A stretch of DNA of 64,000 nucleotides from Lentinus brumalis. Lineage: Eukaryota; Basidiomycota; Agaricomycetes; Polyporales; Polyporaceae. Of this stretch, positions 23,804-36,294 are shown in pieces. The notes beneath the pieces were generated by a model, which was not told the origin of the DNA, did no database searches, and saw only the letters and a list, made by a program, of their open reading frames with translations. The stretch covers positions 868,001 through 932,000 of the forward strand of contig MARA01000001.1 of NCBI GenBank assembly GCA_001792895.1, in the 5' to 3' direction. A program made the position numbers and the translations under genes. Position 1 is the first letter of the stretch. Every line of letters starts with the position of its first letter.

Positions 23804-24710
23804 TGTATGTACCCTCAATCAATCGATCTACTGCGCGTACTACTGTAAATGCTACCCGAGCTGGGCACATCGATCGTCATAGGTCCTGCACGGTCCTGCG
23901 ATGAGCCGACGATCGTGCTGCAACATATGTACATAGCACGCCATCCAGTCCCAATGAAGGTGCTCAAGCTCAAGGCCAGAAAAGAAGCGATGCGAGCATA
24001 TGGAGAGCCATACAGAAGAACTCGGACAACAGGACGATCGGTCCTCCTGGCTCCGGATGAACCCAGGCGAGCACAGGCCACCGGGGCTGCACACCTCCGT
24101 CTGCCCCGTAGGAGCTAGTCGTGCGGTTACGAATAGTGGGCGAGTGCGGCATGTATTAGATGGTGCCAAGTGCTGTACTTACCAAGACCTACGAGTGCAC
24201 CGGCGCGGAGGCTCGGTAGTCTTGGTTCAAGATGTTATGCCACAGACTCCCACGGGACACGCCGCAGACCACACGGTAAGAGCGGGCCCGACGTACGTAC
24301 TTATTCGACGTCGACGTCCCCTGGAAGCAGTGCCCCACGAGCTCGACCGCGAACCCCGGGCAGGACGGACGGTATGTAACGTCCCTCTGATGGATGCACA
24401 TGGGAAGGAGGTACGCGAGGGAGGAAGCATGGGCGATGTGCGGTGACGTCGATACCAAGCCCCAGGACAGGAAGTTGCGATGATGGGATGGCGAGATCCT
24501 GCACATCAAGCTCTGGGAGTCGAAAATCCGGGAAGTGGTCGATTCGGATGAGACAAGGGACATGCCTTAACGGATACACTTGCGTTGTATTGGTATGCTA
24601 CACTGTCTAGATACTATAATGAATGGGGCGTGTCAGGAAACTGGGCGGATCGCAGAGAGATTGAAGGTACACAACACACGCACCTACTCACGTCACGCCC
24701 CCTCCTGCCT
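23804..24710. other. Intergenic, nothing supported
   Basis: Downstream of the aldo/keto reductase stop. Both strands have frames of up to about 150 codons that overlap each other and show no motif. No repeats stood out. Confidence 0.4.
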
Positions 24711-26509
24711 CTACAGCACGCTGAACTTCGACAGCGGGTCGAGGGCCAGCCGTCCATACGTTGGCTGTCATACCATCAACACCAAACCGGTCAGCCCCCG
24801 TCCCAACACCCAGAGGAAAAGTAACAGTACGCACCCAGGGCGCAGGCTTGTTGCCCACGATATCGTCGATCTTCGCGAGCACGGCCGGGGTCAGCTTCGG
24901 GATGACCTCGAGCGCCTTGAGGTTGTCGCGGACCTGCTCGGGCTTCGACGCGCCCAGGATGACCGACGACGTGTTCGGGTTCCGCGCGACCCAAGCGAGC
25001 GCAAGCTGCGACATCTTGCAGTCAAGCTCTGTTCGCCAGCGCGCACGGTCCATAGTCAGCCAGTGTGAACAAATGGGTAGAGGAGGGCTGGGAGAGGGAG
25101 AGACACAGACCCTTCTCGGCGAGGTCGCTGAGTTTGCGAATGATCTCGATCTGGCGCTGTCCCTCGGGCGACTTCAGGAACTCGATCTTGCGCTTGAACT
25201 GGTCTTCTTGCTCAACCGCGAGACGGGAGTCGTCCGGTATGCCGTTGTTGTACTGAGCGAGGTGCGTGATGAGTACTTGTATGCGGACAGTGGAGATGAG
25301 CGGTACTCACCTTGCCGGTGAGTATGCCACCGAAGAGGGGCGAGAACACCATGGTGCCGAGGTTGTACTTGCGATAGAGGGGGCTGGGGAATCAGCGGTC
25401 GTCAGCTCCTGGATCAGAGGACCGGGGTAGTTACGCACGCGAACTCGCGTTCAGGATGGTCACGGTGGAGCAAGCTGTCGCACCAGTTCGTAAGAGACGT
25501 ACGACGTAAAGACCTGGAGGACATACTGGTGCTCGCACTGTTCAGCGATAGGCGCAATCAAGCCCAGCTTGGTAGCGACATCTGCATCTGCGTGAGAACT
25601 ATGCAGGATACGGAGGATAAGGTCGCATACGGTGGGCCTCCTCGATTTGTTGCGCAGACCATTCGGAGGTTCCCCAGTACAACGCCTACCAAGACTTAGC
25701 AAAGAGCAAGCGGGTTTGATTAACGCATGTTCGCTCACGTAGCCTTTCTCAATCACAAAGTTGAAGGCGCGGACGACCTCCTCCATCGGAACTGAGATGC
25801 ACGAGCGATCAGAGTGAGGTAGAACAGTGGATGCAGAAGCGGGTGCGCACCGCTATGATCTGCGCGATGCGCAAAGATGACATCGACGTACTCGAGACCG
25901 AGTCGCTGGAGGGACTCCCTCGTCCCCTCGATTATGCTGCATATAGTAAGTATTCCGAGTCAATCTCGAGGGCAGTCCAGGCGGCTCACTGCTTGCGAGA
26001 GAGGCCCGTGTCATTCGGCCCCTTACGGACACCCCAGAAGAGCTTCGTAGTTATGATCAGATCCGAGCGGCGGAAGTTGAGCTCCTTGATGACACGGCCC
26101 CTGCGACGTCCGTGTCAGCATGCACGAGCAAAGGATCGCGCTCCTCATCCGTACGCACATCTCGATCTCGGACTGCCCGCCTGCATAGGACTCTGCAGTG
26201 TCGAACATGTTGATGCCGTTCTCCCATGCCGCCTTGATGATTTCCTGAGAAGCATCATCTGAGCACCGGCCGGCGTTGGACTGCACGATGATCGCGATGC
26301 ATGCTCACCTTGACAGGATCGCCCTTGACGGAACCACCGAGAGTCAACCCTATCAGAACTCTGATCAGATTGTGGCAAAGAGAACGAGATGGGACAGAAG
26401 CAGACGTACATCCTCCCAGGGAGAACAGGGGAACGCGCAGACCGCTGTTCCCGAGAAGCCGGAAGGGCATGCCCTTTGCGTCGTAATTCGGATGCTCGGC
26501 TGGGTACAT
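24711..26509 (-). CDS. Aldo/keto reductase, Kv-beta-like family
   Basis: An NADPH-dependent (beta/alpha)8 oxidoreductase spread over about nine short exons. In order: [20 protein letters not shown] (start ATG at 26509), [33 protein letters not shown], then [40 protein letters not shown] followed by [66 protein letters not shown], and [20 protein letters not shown]. The catalytic tetrad Asp/Tyr (FDTAESY), Lys (TTKLF) and His (FAHR) is present. The WGTSEW and PIAEQ motifs are those of the voltage-gated K-channel beta-subunit / YakC-like AKRs. The last intron (gtgcgt...gacag) moves the C-terminus to PLSKFSVL at 24711. Substrate unknown; probably cytosolic. Confidence 0.85.
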
Positions 26510-27099
26510 GTTGGTGTCGTCGACGATGGATATGCGCGACGCGAGACGGAGGACGACAAGCAAGGAGGCGTCGCACGATGTGTGCGCGCAAGTACTTATA
26601 GTGCAGGTCGAGGATTGTCGCGCCGACGGGCCGGAGTATCGTCGGTGACATAAGTATCGACGCTGAGAAAGTGGCAGAGACAGTTCCCCTTGGGGTGGCC
26701 CATAGAGCACTGCAGGCAGCGTCCGCGTCGATGACCGCGCGGTTCTCATACGGTGGGTGTATTTCGGGTGCTCGTCGCGCTGGTCGGTATCGCGTCAGCT
26801 GACACCCCGTCGGCCTTCCCGGCAGCGCGGTCGTGTATCGCCATTCGTGAGGCGTTCCGCTGTACGTGAAGCTTCCGTGTGTTGGCAGCTGGACCGTGCT
26901 AAGTAACCTGGGCTGGAGACGAGGGCGATGGTGGCTGCATCATGGTGGGATGAAGGGAACGCTCGTTTAACGGGCCGCGCCCGATATTGGTTACGTAACG
27001 CGTGTCGATTAAGCCACAGACGCGCTGTTTGCTTGTGCTCCCGCTCCCTCTCTCCAACCCGAGCCTGAGGGCTTTCTCCTCTTCGCTCAGTTCGCTGTC
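26510..27099. other. Intergenic, nothing supported
   Basis: Upstream of the aldo/keto reductase. No gene, repeat or clear promoter element was recognised. Confidence 0.4.
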
Positions 27100-27460
27100 T
27101 CACTAGCATTGCTAGTGACTATGCGTTACAATACACCGATGAGAACTACGCCGTGATCTCCCCCAACACGATGATGATCAGGTCAGTCCCGCCTTCAGAC
27201 TCAACGCAGGTGACGACGTGCGTAGTGAAACCGCTGGGACCCAACTGGGACCATCGAGTCACGGAGAGTGGCGAGCATGGTTATCACTGAAGCAATCGGT
27301 GAGCTCCACCTGGACATCTGCGGCATCCTCAACCCTGGGCTCGACGCACAGTGACGGGAGTTACTACTACCAGAATCCCGACGCCTCTCGCTCGGCTATA
27401 GCCGCTACAGATCTACCTACATACTACGGGAAGGTCATCGACAAAGCTGCCAGCTAACGA
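27100..27460 (+). pseudogene. Decayed copy of the small Tyr/Ser/Gly-rich gene
   Basis: Sequence at 27235-27300 reads NWDHRVTESGEHGYH-stop-SN, aligning to SYDHRVSDSGGHSYHYSN of the intact gene at 27911-28282, with TGA where the intact copy has TAC. The following intron (gtgagc...gcacag, 27301-27354) and the next exon DGSYYYQNPD match the intact gene's third exon NGSYYYSNSN. A weak first-exon remnant (ENYAVISPNT near 27140-27165) lacks an in-frame ATG. Conserved intron position with a stop and a lost start argue for a decayed tandem duplicate. Confidence 0.6.
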
Positions 27461-27910
27461 TTGGTTCTTGTAAAGTTCAGTCTAGGTGTGTAAGCTCGCA
27501 TTCGTCTCCTATTCGCGTCTTTCAATCACACGTATGTGACCTCCTCCATTCTAGGATGACGTCCATGTATCCGCGTCCAGTATCTATACCACACGATACG
27601 CGCTTGTGGCCTCTATGTAGGCGTGTTCTGAGCGAATCTGCACTGAGTACTTGGTACCGTGACAACTCGAAGAACTGGCCGTGGAGTCTATGCTTTGGCA
27701 GTCTACCTCTAGCGTTGTCTGTGTCATGAAGAGATCGGAATACGGTATGCACGATCCACCGACGCGTGACGTTTCAGCCACCGACGCGTTACTTGTCCGT
27801 GTTTGTCTCTATGCCCATAACGAGGAGTCGCGTCATTGTCGCCCGCCACCCATCGGCACCTCTGTCGTTCTCCTCATCATCCTCCCATCTGAGCCACTAG
27901 CTGAGCCACT

Positions 27911-28282
27911 ATGCCCGCCAACTCCAAATCCGGTGATAGCTACACCGTCACCTCTAAGGGCACGAACGACCAGGCATGTAACAATATTGTTGTCGCATAT
28001 CAACCGGTCGCTCACAGACGCTATCGAAACTTGAATAGGGGAACTCCTACGACCACCGCGTCAGTGACAGCGGCGGTCACAGCTACCACTACAGCAACAG
28101 GTGCGCAACTGGTGTACTACATTTCTTGCCGTCAGCACAGGTCCAACCCGTTCTGCCACAGCAACGGGAGCTACTACTATTCGAACAGCAATGGCTCCAC
28201 GTACTATAACAGTGGCAGCGGCTACAGCAACTACACCTCGCCCGACGGCAACTCGCGTTCGTCGTATAGCAGCAGCAAGTAG
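27911..28282 (+). CDS. Small Tyr/Ser/Gly/Asn-rich protein, 81 aa
   Basis: Exons 27911-27973, 28039-28100 and 28162-28282 join to MPANSKSGDSYTVTSKGTND..., GNSYDHRVSDSGGHSYHYSN, then repeated motifs NGSYYYSNSNGSTYYNSGSG and a Ser/Lys end. The first intron has a GC donor (CAG|gcatgt...aatag), the second is GT-AG; both joins are in phase. There is no signal peptide or membrane helix. Low-complexity Tyr/Ser/Gly/Asn proteins of this style are familiar hypothetical proteins in mushroom genomes; the function is not known, and a self-associating or disordered protein is only a guess. A decayed paralogue lies 450 nt upstream. Confidence 0.65.
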   Translation: MPANSKSGDSYTVTSKGTNDQACNNIVVAYQPVAHRRYRNLNRGTPTTTASVTAAVTATTTATGAQLVYYISCRQHRSNPFCHSNGSYYYSNSNGSTYYNSGSGYSNYTSPDGNSRSSYSSSK

Positions 28283-31200
28283 GCCGGTAGAGTAGCAACG
28301 ACGGCGCAGTGTATGTGCGTCCAAGGCTGCATGGCACTCCTATCCTCTCGCCATCGTCCACAGTCCTCCACGAGCGTCTGAGAAGTAACCATCGCGTTTG
28401 TACGATATGTCCTTGAATCTTCAGCTTAATGTACCATATCACGATCCAACAACGTCCGAGATTGCACCTGTCAGAGGCCGCTATGTATCCGCCGAGCCAT
28501 CGAGGAGACAATGCCCACGGTCACTGTCAGGCTCGACGGGCTATGCTGAATCGGGCGTAGCGACCCGCAGAGCCGACGCTTGTAACCCCAGGCGCGACCG
28601 CCGACGCACGCTGACACACCTCGCTTCCCCGCAGCGTCTGCCTCGGATTCAATTCAATTTCGCATGCCGCCCCACCGCCTCCAGTCGCCGCCTCGAGGAA
28701 GCTAGAGGACCCTCGGCGTGGGCCGCTACGAGCACTTCGGCTGCTAGCCCGCTTCTCCTCGTCTCCGCCGCCAGCACCGCGACGGCCAACGGCGAGGTCC
28801 CTTCTCTTCTGCTCGCCACTATTCACGTGGACCATCGCGACGTCGCGAACTCTAACTGAGCTCGCATCGCTGGCGGGGTCCTCGGAAGCAAGCCTCGACC
28901 GAAACGGAGCGGTCGTGAAGCTGACGCGACTTCTCCAGTTCCCTGCCACTGTCAGTATTATCTCGAGCTCTCCGCGCTTCCGCTCTTCGATTTCCAGTAC
29001 TTGCGATGAATCCCTGACGGTGAGGGCGGAGGCGGAGGAGTCTTCTAGCTCTGAACCTTGCGAATGCCCGTGCGTTGAACGTTCTGCCGCGATGTGGTCA
29101 GCTGGCAGTGGCTCGCACGTACGCCGACCCTGGCTTTCGGCGGGATGCTCCGACCCTTGGGCCAGCTCGGAAGGGACGGCTGAGCCTGTATGTAGTGCCA
29201 TCCGGGAGCCTCGAGGAGTCGGAGCGAGCGAGCGTCCACGACGCCGGGAGGGCGGTGTTTCTCGGTATGTCCAAGTCCAGCGGCTGCAGAGCGTAGTACG
29301 TACAGTACTGACCAGTGACGGTACGATGTCGTCTAGGTCTAGTGCCAGTGCCACCGTCTCGGACGCCAGTGTTTGTTCCAACCAAATGTGACGGTCGCGC
29401 CGCGCTAGGGCCGTCCCAGTCCCAGTCCGAGTCGCGAGCCGCGGTGTGCGAGTGTGGTACCAGCCTACCAGGTATGTGTATGTCATCCCCCTCGCTGTGT
29501 GCGCGTTGGTGCCCTGGACCCTGACCTCGAAATCTTCGCTGCCTGCAGGTTTGCGTGAGCCCCCGCCTCGGACGCCCGAGAGCCAATACGCTCGCGACGA
29601 TGCATCGGAGGACGCACTAGCCGTGCGGGCAAGTGGCTAGCTAGAAGCCAACGCACTGCACACATACTGCCAGTGCCTACACGTCGTTCTTACGTCCGAC
29701 GGGCGGGCGGGTCGGCTGTGAATCACTGCTGGGTGAGTGGCTGATCCCGCATCCCGTGGCGCGGTCTCGGAGACTCATTCAACCTTCTTCGACGGCAGCT
29801 GCGTCCCCGGGGACGGGCACCAGGGCCAGTCGGCGCATGCTGTACGGTGATCAGCGTTCGCAGCGCGGACATGATTGCAGTATGTACGAATCTATGATGT
29901 TCATACGGTGTCCCTGGGGCCTTGACATATCAGGACATCAGGATTCAGCGGCCGTAGTCGTGGAGGACGCAACGCAAGATCGCGGTCGCTGGCCATGGCA
30001 GATACCCCAAGGAAGGCCCGCATACTGCGTCCGAGGGGGCAGCGCTGGCCGACTGCGAACGCGATCGGCGAGAAGGGGCCCCGTGTCATAGCGCCTGATA
30101 CATACTTAGGTGTGTATGTCGAGATCTGCCGGTAGCAAGGAGGTGAGGGTGAGTCTGCGATTGGCTTTCGTCGGCTTCTCGTTTATGTGCTCGCAGGTCC
30201 CCCAGCATCGGCCACTCGTCGTCGTGCGCCATCACTCGACGGACGGTCGGTATATGCTCTCGTCCGACACGCGAGCTCAACACAGCACGTGGGCCCGCAC
30301 CTGGCCTGGGGGCTATCCCCCGTATGTCGGTGAGTGTGCATCGATCGCCCATATCCGAAGGTTTTGCGCTAGTCTCTGACAGATGGGATGCGGTGCGGTG
30401 CGGACAGCGTTCGCGTTTGTCGCCATAAGTATGTCATATGTCGTCGCGGGACCAATTGTTCGACGTACCAAGCTCTGTCATATCAAGTGCGGGCTCCATA
30501 GCAGGACGCGCCGTCCCACACCTGCTTGCCTGCTCGAAAACGCCCAGCCCGCCCAGCCGCTGAGCCGCTGACACCCGTCACCGTCACGGTCGGTCGGTCG
30601 CTGGGATTCTGGGAAGCCTCGGATCGCCTGTCATTGTCAAGTCAGGCATGCCGTGCCGTCGGTGTCCGGCTGGTGGCAGACCCGCTGTATCGGCGACCTA
30701 CATAGCAGCGGATATCTCCAGACTGTCACTCCGGAGGGCGCTCGACGGACCAACTCCGCCCGTCGGATCCGTCCGAGAACGATGCGACCGCAAGGCATCC
30801 GCCGGCGTATCTCTTCGAATCTCGACGAGGAGCGGTCTCACGTCCCAAGCTCTGGAGACTGGAGACTCTAGACAGGACGTCTGTATCAGCGAAGACGACG
30901 ACGATACTTCTCGCATTCATACGGAGGCACGCGCACCTATCGACCCCGTTATATGAACGTCGAATCCTCGGGACTCCACCACGCTCAGGCAGTGCGCAAG
31001 CCCCGAGATCGCACTGCGCAGGGACTTGGCACTGGGCAGCACACCCGAGTCCAAGCTCCGCCAGCTCGAGGTGCTTGCCAAGTTGCGGGTGCGTCGAGGG
31101 CCCCCTTCGCTGGCAGCGACACGTCCGCATCCAGGGATCACGCATCCACGACGGGATCACTGGGCCTCGGGAAGGATGCATCATGCTGAGGTCCTGGATC

Positions 31201-33228
31201 CGGGTTCCACGGCCGTCGCGCATGACCCTGCCCTGCATCCGTGTCCGTCGCACGCTGCGTGATGCGTGATGCAGCGCGGCACGTCCCGAGGCGAACCAAC
31301 ATAGAACGTCGAACATCGAATCGTCGGCCTCAGTATCCAGTATCCAGTATCCAGTATCCAGTATCCGGTCGCCAGTCTCCGGAACATAGGATTCGGAATC
31401 CCTGACCTTCTCGAGATTCGGACTCCGGAGGCACTGTGACTCGTGGCGGCCTGGCAGTGGTCGTCCCCCGCACCAGCCCCCTGGCAGATAGGGTGTGGGG
31501 CGATTCGCGGACGTGCGATACGTATCTCTGTCGCGCTTCTGCCGGACGCCTACTTGCGCACCCGTCTTTCGCGTGTGTTTCTGTCCAGACTCCAGTGTCC
31601 ACCTTGACTCCGCCGTCGCGGCCGGGGAATGTGCAAGCTTCGAGCGTGGCCGCTTCCGCAGGCTCGTGCGCGGCCAGCGTTCGGACGAGCGAAGGTCAAG
31701 TTGCACTTGGGTTGCGGGCGTAGTGCGAGCCACGTTCTGGAATCGCGGACGCGGACGCCACCAAGGTGTAGCGGGGCCAGGCACGTCCGAGTCTGGTGCG
31801 GCCGCCGATTGCGATTGCTCAGCGTGGTGGGACCGGGAGACTGGCACTGGGACGCGTGCCCGGAGATTGGGCGCGGCGTCATCAACACCGCGAAGCTCCC
31901 GCTGCACGTGTCTCACTCTGACTTATCGGGCGTGGACAAGGCAATCTGCACGCCCAACGCCACCGGTCGCCCGATCTGCGTCGGTGTGTGGTGTGTCCGC
32001 CTCGTTGTGCGCCGCTGGGCGAAGAGGAACCCGCGGGCGATTCAGAGGAGGCAGGAAGAACGCCGGGCTGCGCAGTGTTCCAGGGCCTGGGTTGCGCCGA
32101 CATCGCGGGGTGTGCGGGAAGTTGCGGCGTCATGTGGACGTTTGCTGGGATCGGGCGAGTCGAGATGTGCGGCCGCGCCGTTTAGGGGCAAGATCATGCA
32201 TGCCGTTTGCGGTTTAGACTGTCGCCCACAGGGAGTGTCGGCGAGCACACGAGGCTGCGACCTGGCAGCTGCGTTCGTCGAGGAGCTCTGCGTGCGTGTC
32301 GAGCACTGTGCGCTGCAGGCTGCAGCAGCTCCTGGCTCCTGCAGCGGTGCAGACGGGATGACGGGATGACGCACGCGCATCCTGCAGGTGAGATCCGAAG
32401 AAGAGGCTGATCTGCCGTATCCAGATCGATTATTATCAGGCAGTTAACTGGCCGTATCAGGCACCGGCGCCCAACTGCCAAATCCACGATCACCCATCGA
32501 CCCCGGGCGGTGTGCTGGCGACCACGTCGTCGAGCAGTGTGCAGCAGAGCAGAACGCAGCGGGCAGTGACTAGTGCACAAGGGGGCGGCTGGCATGGCGG
32601 ACGATGGAAGTGCGGCGCCGAGGGCATCGTCGTCCATCCGCGATGGGGAACTTACGTAGGTGGTGGATCTAGTATCGGGCACGAGAGATTCCCGGCTGTC
32701 CCGGTTCTCGAGATTGGTGATGTGCGATCTCCTCGTCCTCGAATCTCGACGTCCGTCCTCGCTGTCCCGCCCAGCAGCGCGCCCTGCCCCGCCGGACACG
32801 CTCGCTGCTGGCGGGGCGTGCGCGGACGCGTGTGCAGGCAGTCTCCGCGGGAGAGCGAGCAGCCCCGCGAGTCGGCGTTTAATATACAGAGTTCCATACG
32901 TTATTCCGCCGCGTCAGATTGGGACTCCGCTCAGATTTGTTTGGTGATCTAGCTAGCCGGCCGGTCCTCCTCCTTGTTTCCATCCCCCTCGACACCTGCC
33001 ACCGTCGACCTGTCTCTCTGCCCGTCCCAGCTCTCGTTCTCTCCCCGCGCGCAGCCACTTCTCCGTCTTCTCCTCGTCCCCCCGCCCGCCCTCGCCGCTG
33101 CTGCTTTTCTCCAGTCCAGACCGCCCTATTTAGCCTGCGCCGATTCGAACCAGATCCGGGTTAATCGGGAGATACAGGAGATATACACCTCCCTCCCGCC
33201 CGCTGGGTCTCCCGTTTCCTCCGCTGCC
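28283..33228. other. Long GC-rich region without a supported gene
   Basis: About 4.9 kb upstream of the GATA factor. Long open frames exist on both strands (28527-29486 minus; 30726-31916 minus; 31495-32217 and 31629-32369 plus) but they overlap each other, lack motifs and follow from high GC and cryptic repetition (many near-repeats of words such as CTGGAGACT, GATGCGTGATGC, CCCAGTC). A 7-nt tandem array lies at 31331-31367. I read it as an extended regulatory region, possibly with non-coding transcripts. Confidence 0.45.
31331..31367. repeat. CAGTATC tandem repeat, five units
   Basis: Five head-to-tail 7-nt units in otherwise non-coding GC-rich DNA upstream of the GATA factor. It produces the artificial ILDTGYW repeats in an overlapping minus-strand frame. 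Confidence 0.85.
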
Positions 33229-35562
33229 ATGTCCTCCTCGCACCCTCCGCAATACGCCTCCTACGCGCTCCCGCCCCCCATGGGCGACACCGTCCGTCTG
33301 CCCTCCATCAAGGACCTCAACTTCCCGCCCCCTGGCCAGGACGGCGCGCCTGCGAACGGCTCCGGACGCGCCGACCATCCCCGCTCGCGACATGAGCCCA
33401 CGTCCTGGAGCCGTTCCACCGCCCAGTCCGCCCCCGCTCCTCCTCCCCAGCATTCCCCGAACATGCCTTCTCCGCAACAGAAGGCGCACGCGCACGCGCA
33501 CGGGTATCCCGGGCCTCCCAAGCTAGACGCGTCGTATGCGCAACAAGGGCACCCCCACCAGCCGCCTCCTGCAGGCGTGGCACCTCACAACGGCGTAGGT
33601 GCGGGGGCACCGCGTCCCGAGAGCTCTGCCGATGCATCGTCCAAAAGGTCCCGTTCGCAGCAAGGCGTCAACGCCTCGCCAGCGCGTTCCCCTCACGTAA
33701 GCCCCCCATGTTCTCCCGTGAAGGGCGTTAATGCATCGTGGCGCTAACGTCTTGTTATGTGATTCGCATCGATTGTCGATGTGCCGCGTGCGCTCGATAT
33801 GGTTGTTTGCTGCACAGACCGCGTACCCGCCCTATCCCCCACAGCAGCCGCCCCCGGGCTATCACCAGGGTCCCCCACCCGCCGCTCCTCCGCCTCAGGA
33901 GCACCAGCAGCAGCAGCAGCCTCCGCATTTCGCGCAACAACAACAACAACAACCTCCGCCTGGTTACGCGCCGTACCCGCCGCCGCCGGTCCAGCAGAGG
34001 CATTACACTAACATGGCACCTCCACCTCCTCCGCCGGCCCATCATCAGCCGCAAGCTTCGCCACAAGCCGCATATCCTCCTCCGCCCGAGCACTGGCAGC
34101 ACCAGCATCCCCCTGCCCAAGGCCCGCCGCCACCCCAGCAGCAGCAGTTTAATGGCTATGCCCGTACGATGCCTCTGGTTCCTGCAAACGTCGAGCCTCG
34201 GGCCTCTGTGCCCAACCCCGCCGACGCCGAGAGGGCAAGCCGCCGTCAGCATGTGATCAACGAGGCAGGTCGTTAAGCTTGTTTCACCGTTCGTAACGCT
34301 AATGATTCCCCTCGTAGCTCATCAGGTATTGTTCGATCTTGTATGGCTTCGCGCATCATTACGGTGCGTCTTCCGTCTTGTGGTGCATGTGACGTCCCTG
34401 ACGCCGCATACAGCCCAGCTGGCGAACTCCCATCCTCATATGGCGCCAGCTCCGCTCGAGATCGAGGAGATGAACCGGAATGCGGCCGCCGTGGTTGTTC
34501 TCCTCGAGGAGCTGCGCCGTCTGGATACAGGCGAGGAGCCTCCGCGGAAGGACAGCTATGCTGCTACCTCTAATCCCGCCGAGGAGCACGCCCGTCCGCC
34601 GAAGAGGCCTTGGGAAGACATGGCCCGCGAGGGGGATCAGCCGCCGCCCCAGAATGGGTATGATGTGAGTGCCTCGACACGACCGCTGTCGCGCACGTTT
34701 GAATCTCACCAATAGCCTTCGCCCTCCCCTCACGTCGATCACCAGGCACAGTCGACCGCCGAGGCAGACATGCAGATCATCCGCAACAAGCGACAGTCGA
34801 GCACGGGCGGTGCTGTACCTGGCCACCAGAAGAACAAGTACCGCAAGCGGAGCGTGAGTGGTGCATCAGGTCGTCCTCGAGCAGTTTGGCTAATGTGGAC
34901 AAGCAGCGCGCCACTCCGCCAGGAAAATGCCACTCGTGCAATATACGCGAGACGCCAGAGTGGAGGCGGGGTCCGGACGGCGCGAGAACGCTGTGCAACG
35001 CGTGCGGCCTGCGTGAGTTGCACTGCGCGATCGGTATCATGGTGCAATCAGGCTCACATCGCGCCTTCTCTATGCAGACTATGCGAAGCTCATGCGGAAG
35101 CGCGACAAGACTTTGGACGCGAACGGGAAGGCCCCGCCGCCCATCGACCTCCAGATGCTGCGTGCGTCGACGGCGTCCGCGCGAGGCAGCGGCGGGACGG
35201 GCGAGCACGGCGGAGAGAACAACAACAACCCGCACCCCCAGCAGTCGCATCCACCCCCGCACCAGGCGCAGCAGCCGCCGCCGTCGCCGTACGACCAGCC
35301 CAAGCAGCCGTCTGCGGCCCCGCAGCACACTGGGCCGTACCAGCTGATGCCTGCTGGCGGCGGCCCGCACCAGATGATGCCGCCGCCGCACGGGCCTGGG
35401 TCTGCGCCGCACAGCGCGGCGGGCGCGCCGGTGCCGCCGCCGCCGTGGATGCCGTCGTCTGGCGGCGGCGGGTCGGCGGAGCGGGGGGCGTACAATGCAG
35501 AGCCGCAGTCGTACGTGCGCGCATCGCATCCTCCGTCGCATGCTCGAGCATCCCCGCAATGA
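33229..35562 (+). CDS. GATA-type zinc-finger factor, NsdD-like
   Basis: Start ATG 33229 ([17 protein letters not shown]). The N-terminal half is disordered Pro/Gln/His-rich (exons 33229-33696 and 33818-34268). An 8-nt exon (34318-34325) is needed to join NEA to HQ and, via the next exon starting LANSHPHM, to [21 protein letters not shown] basic stretch KNKYRKRS splices to the finger CHSC-x18-CNAC ([19 protein letters not shown] then TLCNACGL), completed across an intron by [11 protein letters not shown]. The 18-residue loop is fungal type IVb. The [12 protein letters not shown] context and basic tail are like A. nidulans NsdD / N. crassa SUB-1, regulators of sexual development; WC-2 is less likely because no PAS domain is present. 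The tail is Pro/Gly/His-rich. Nuclear transcription factor; target genes unknown. Confidence 0.85.
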
Positions 35563-36294
35563 TCGTCGTGACGAGGGATGCTCGCGTGCGCAGTGCTATT
35601 GTACTTGCCGGAGATCGAGTCTGGTGGTTGTCTGCTCCTTCTCGTGTTGTTGCGTTGTCCTGTGCTTGCTTCTTGCCTCTTGCTTTCCACTTTTTTTTCT
35701 TTCCTCGCATGTGCGTGTATATCGGTATCTTGTCGCATTTTTAATCGTGTCGTTGGTGGCCGTGTAATCTCGCAATTTCGCATTCAGCACGTGTACATGT
35801 TGTGTATGCCGGATCGTCAACTCGTCTGTCGTCTGAGGTCTCGCTCCACACGCGCCAGCAAGTCCATCGGGAGAACGATAGCGGGAGGATCTGGGGAGCG
35901 GGACGGGGCGCAGATACACGATCTCGGTGCATCGAGCATCGAGCATCGAGCATCGGCATCGGAGGGAGTGCGATGTACGATGTACGATTGACGATGGGCG
36001 GTGCGGTGCGGTGCTCTGACAGCCCGCATCGACGCGCGCATCTGTGACCGGATCGATCGCGCGCGGGCGATCTTCGTTTCCCGCGTCCCATTTTGCCTCC
36101 GAGGGCGCGCGAGATCGCTGATCGCGCCGCACCGTCGTCGTCGTTGCACGGGCGTCGGGCGCGAGGTTGGTTATGTTACATATGTAGCGGTATCCGTACA
36201 CTGTCTATACACCGTGTTGTTTTACATCTCGTACAGGTATCTATCTGCCTCCCTCCGACTTGAATCCGGAGCGCGAGCACTTAGTACTCGGTGC
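35563..36294. other. Convergent 3' intergenic region with short repeats
   Basis: Between the GATA factor and dioxygenase stops. It contains four GCATCGA-type units at 35929-35956 and T-rich runs near 35690-35700 that suit 3' UTR signals. No gene was seen. Confidence 0.5.

Noticed and set aside
28527..29486. 319-codon minus-strand open frame
   Set aside because: No motif, low-complexity Arg/Ser/Thr composition, overlaps equally open frames on the plus strand in GC-rich DNA, and no splice context.
30726..31916. 396-codon minus-strand open frame with ILDTGYW repeats
   Set aside because: The repeats come from a 7-nt simple-sequence array; composition and overlapping frames indicate chance openness.
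33125..33165. tRNA-like T-loop word (GGTTCGAATC on the minus strand)
   Set aside because: Flanking bases do not form a 5-bp T stem, and no acceptor or anticodon arms could be built.
34777..35783. Long minus-strand frames opposite the GATA gene
   Set aside because: Shadows of the Pro/Gln/Gly-rich coding strand; the zinc finger and splice sites are on the plus strand.
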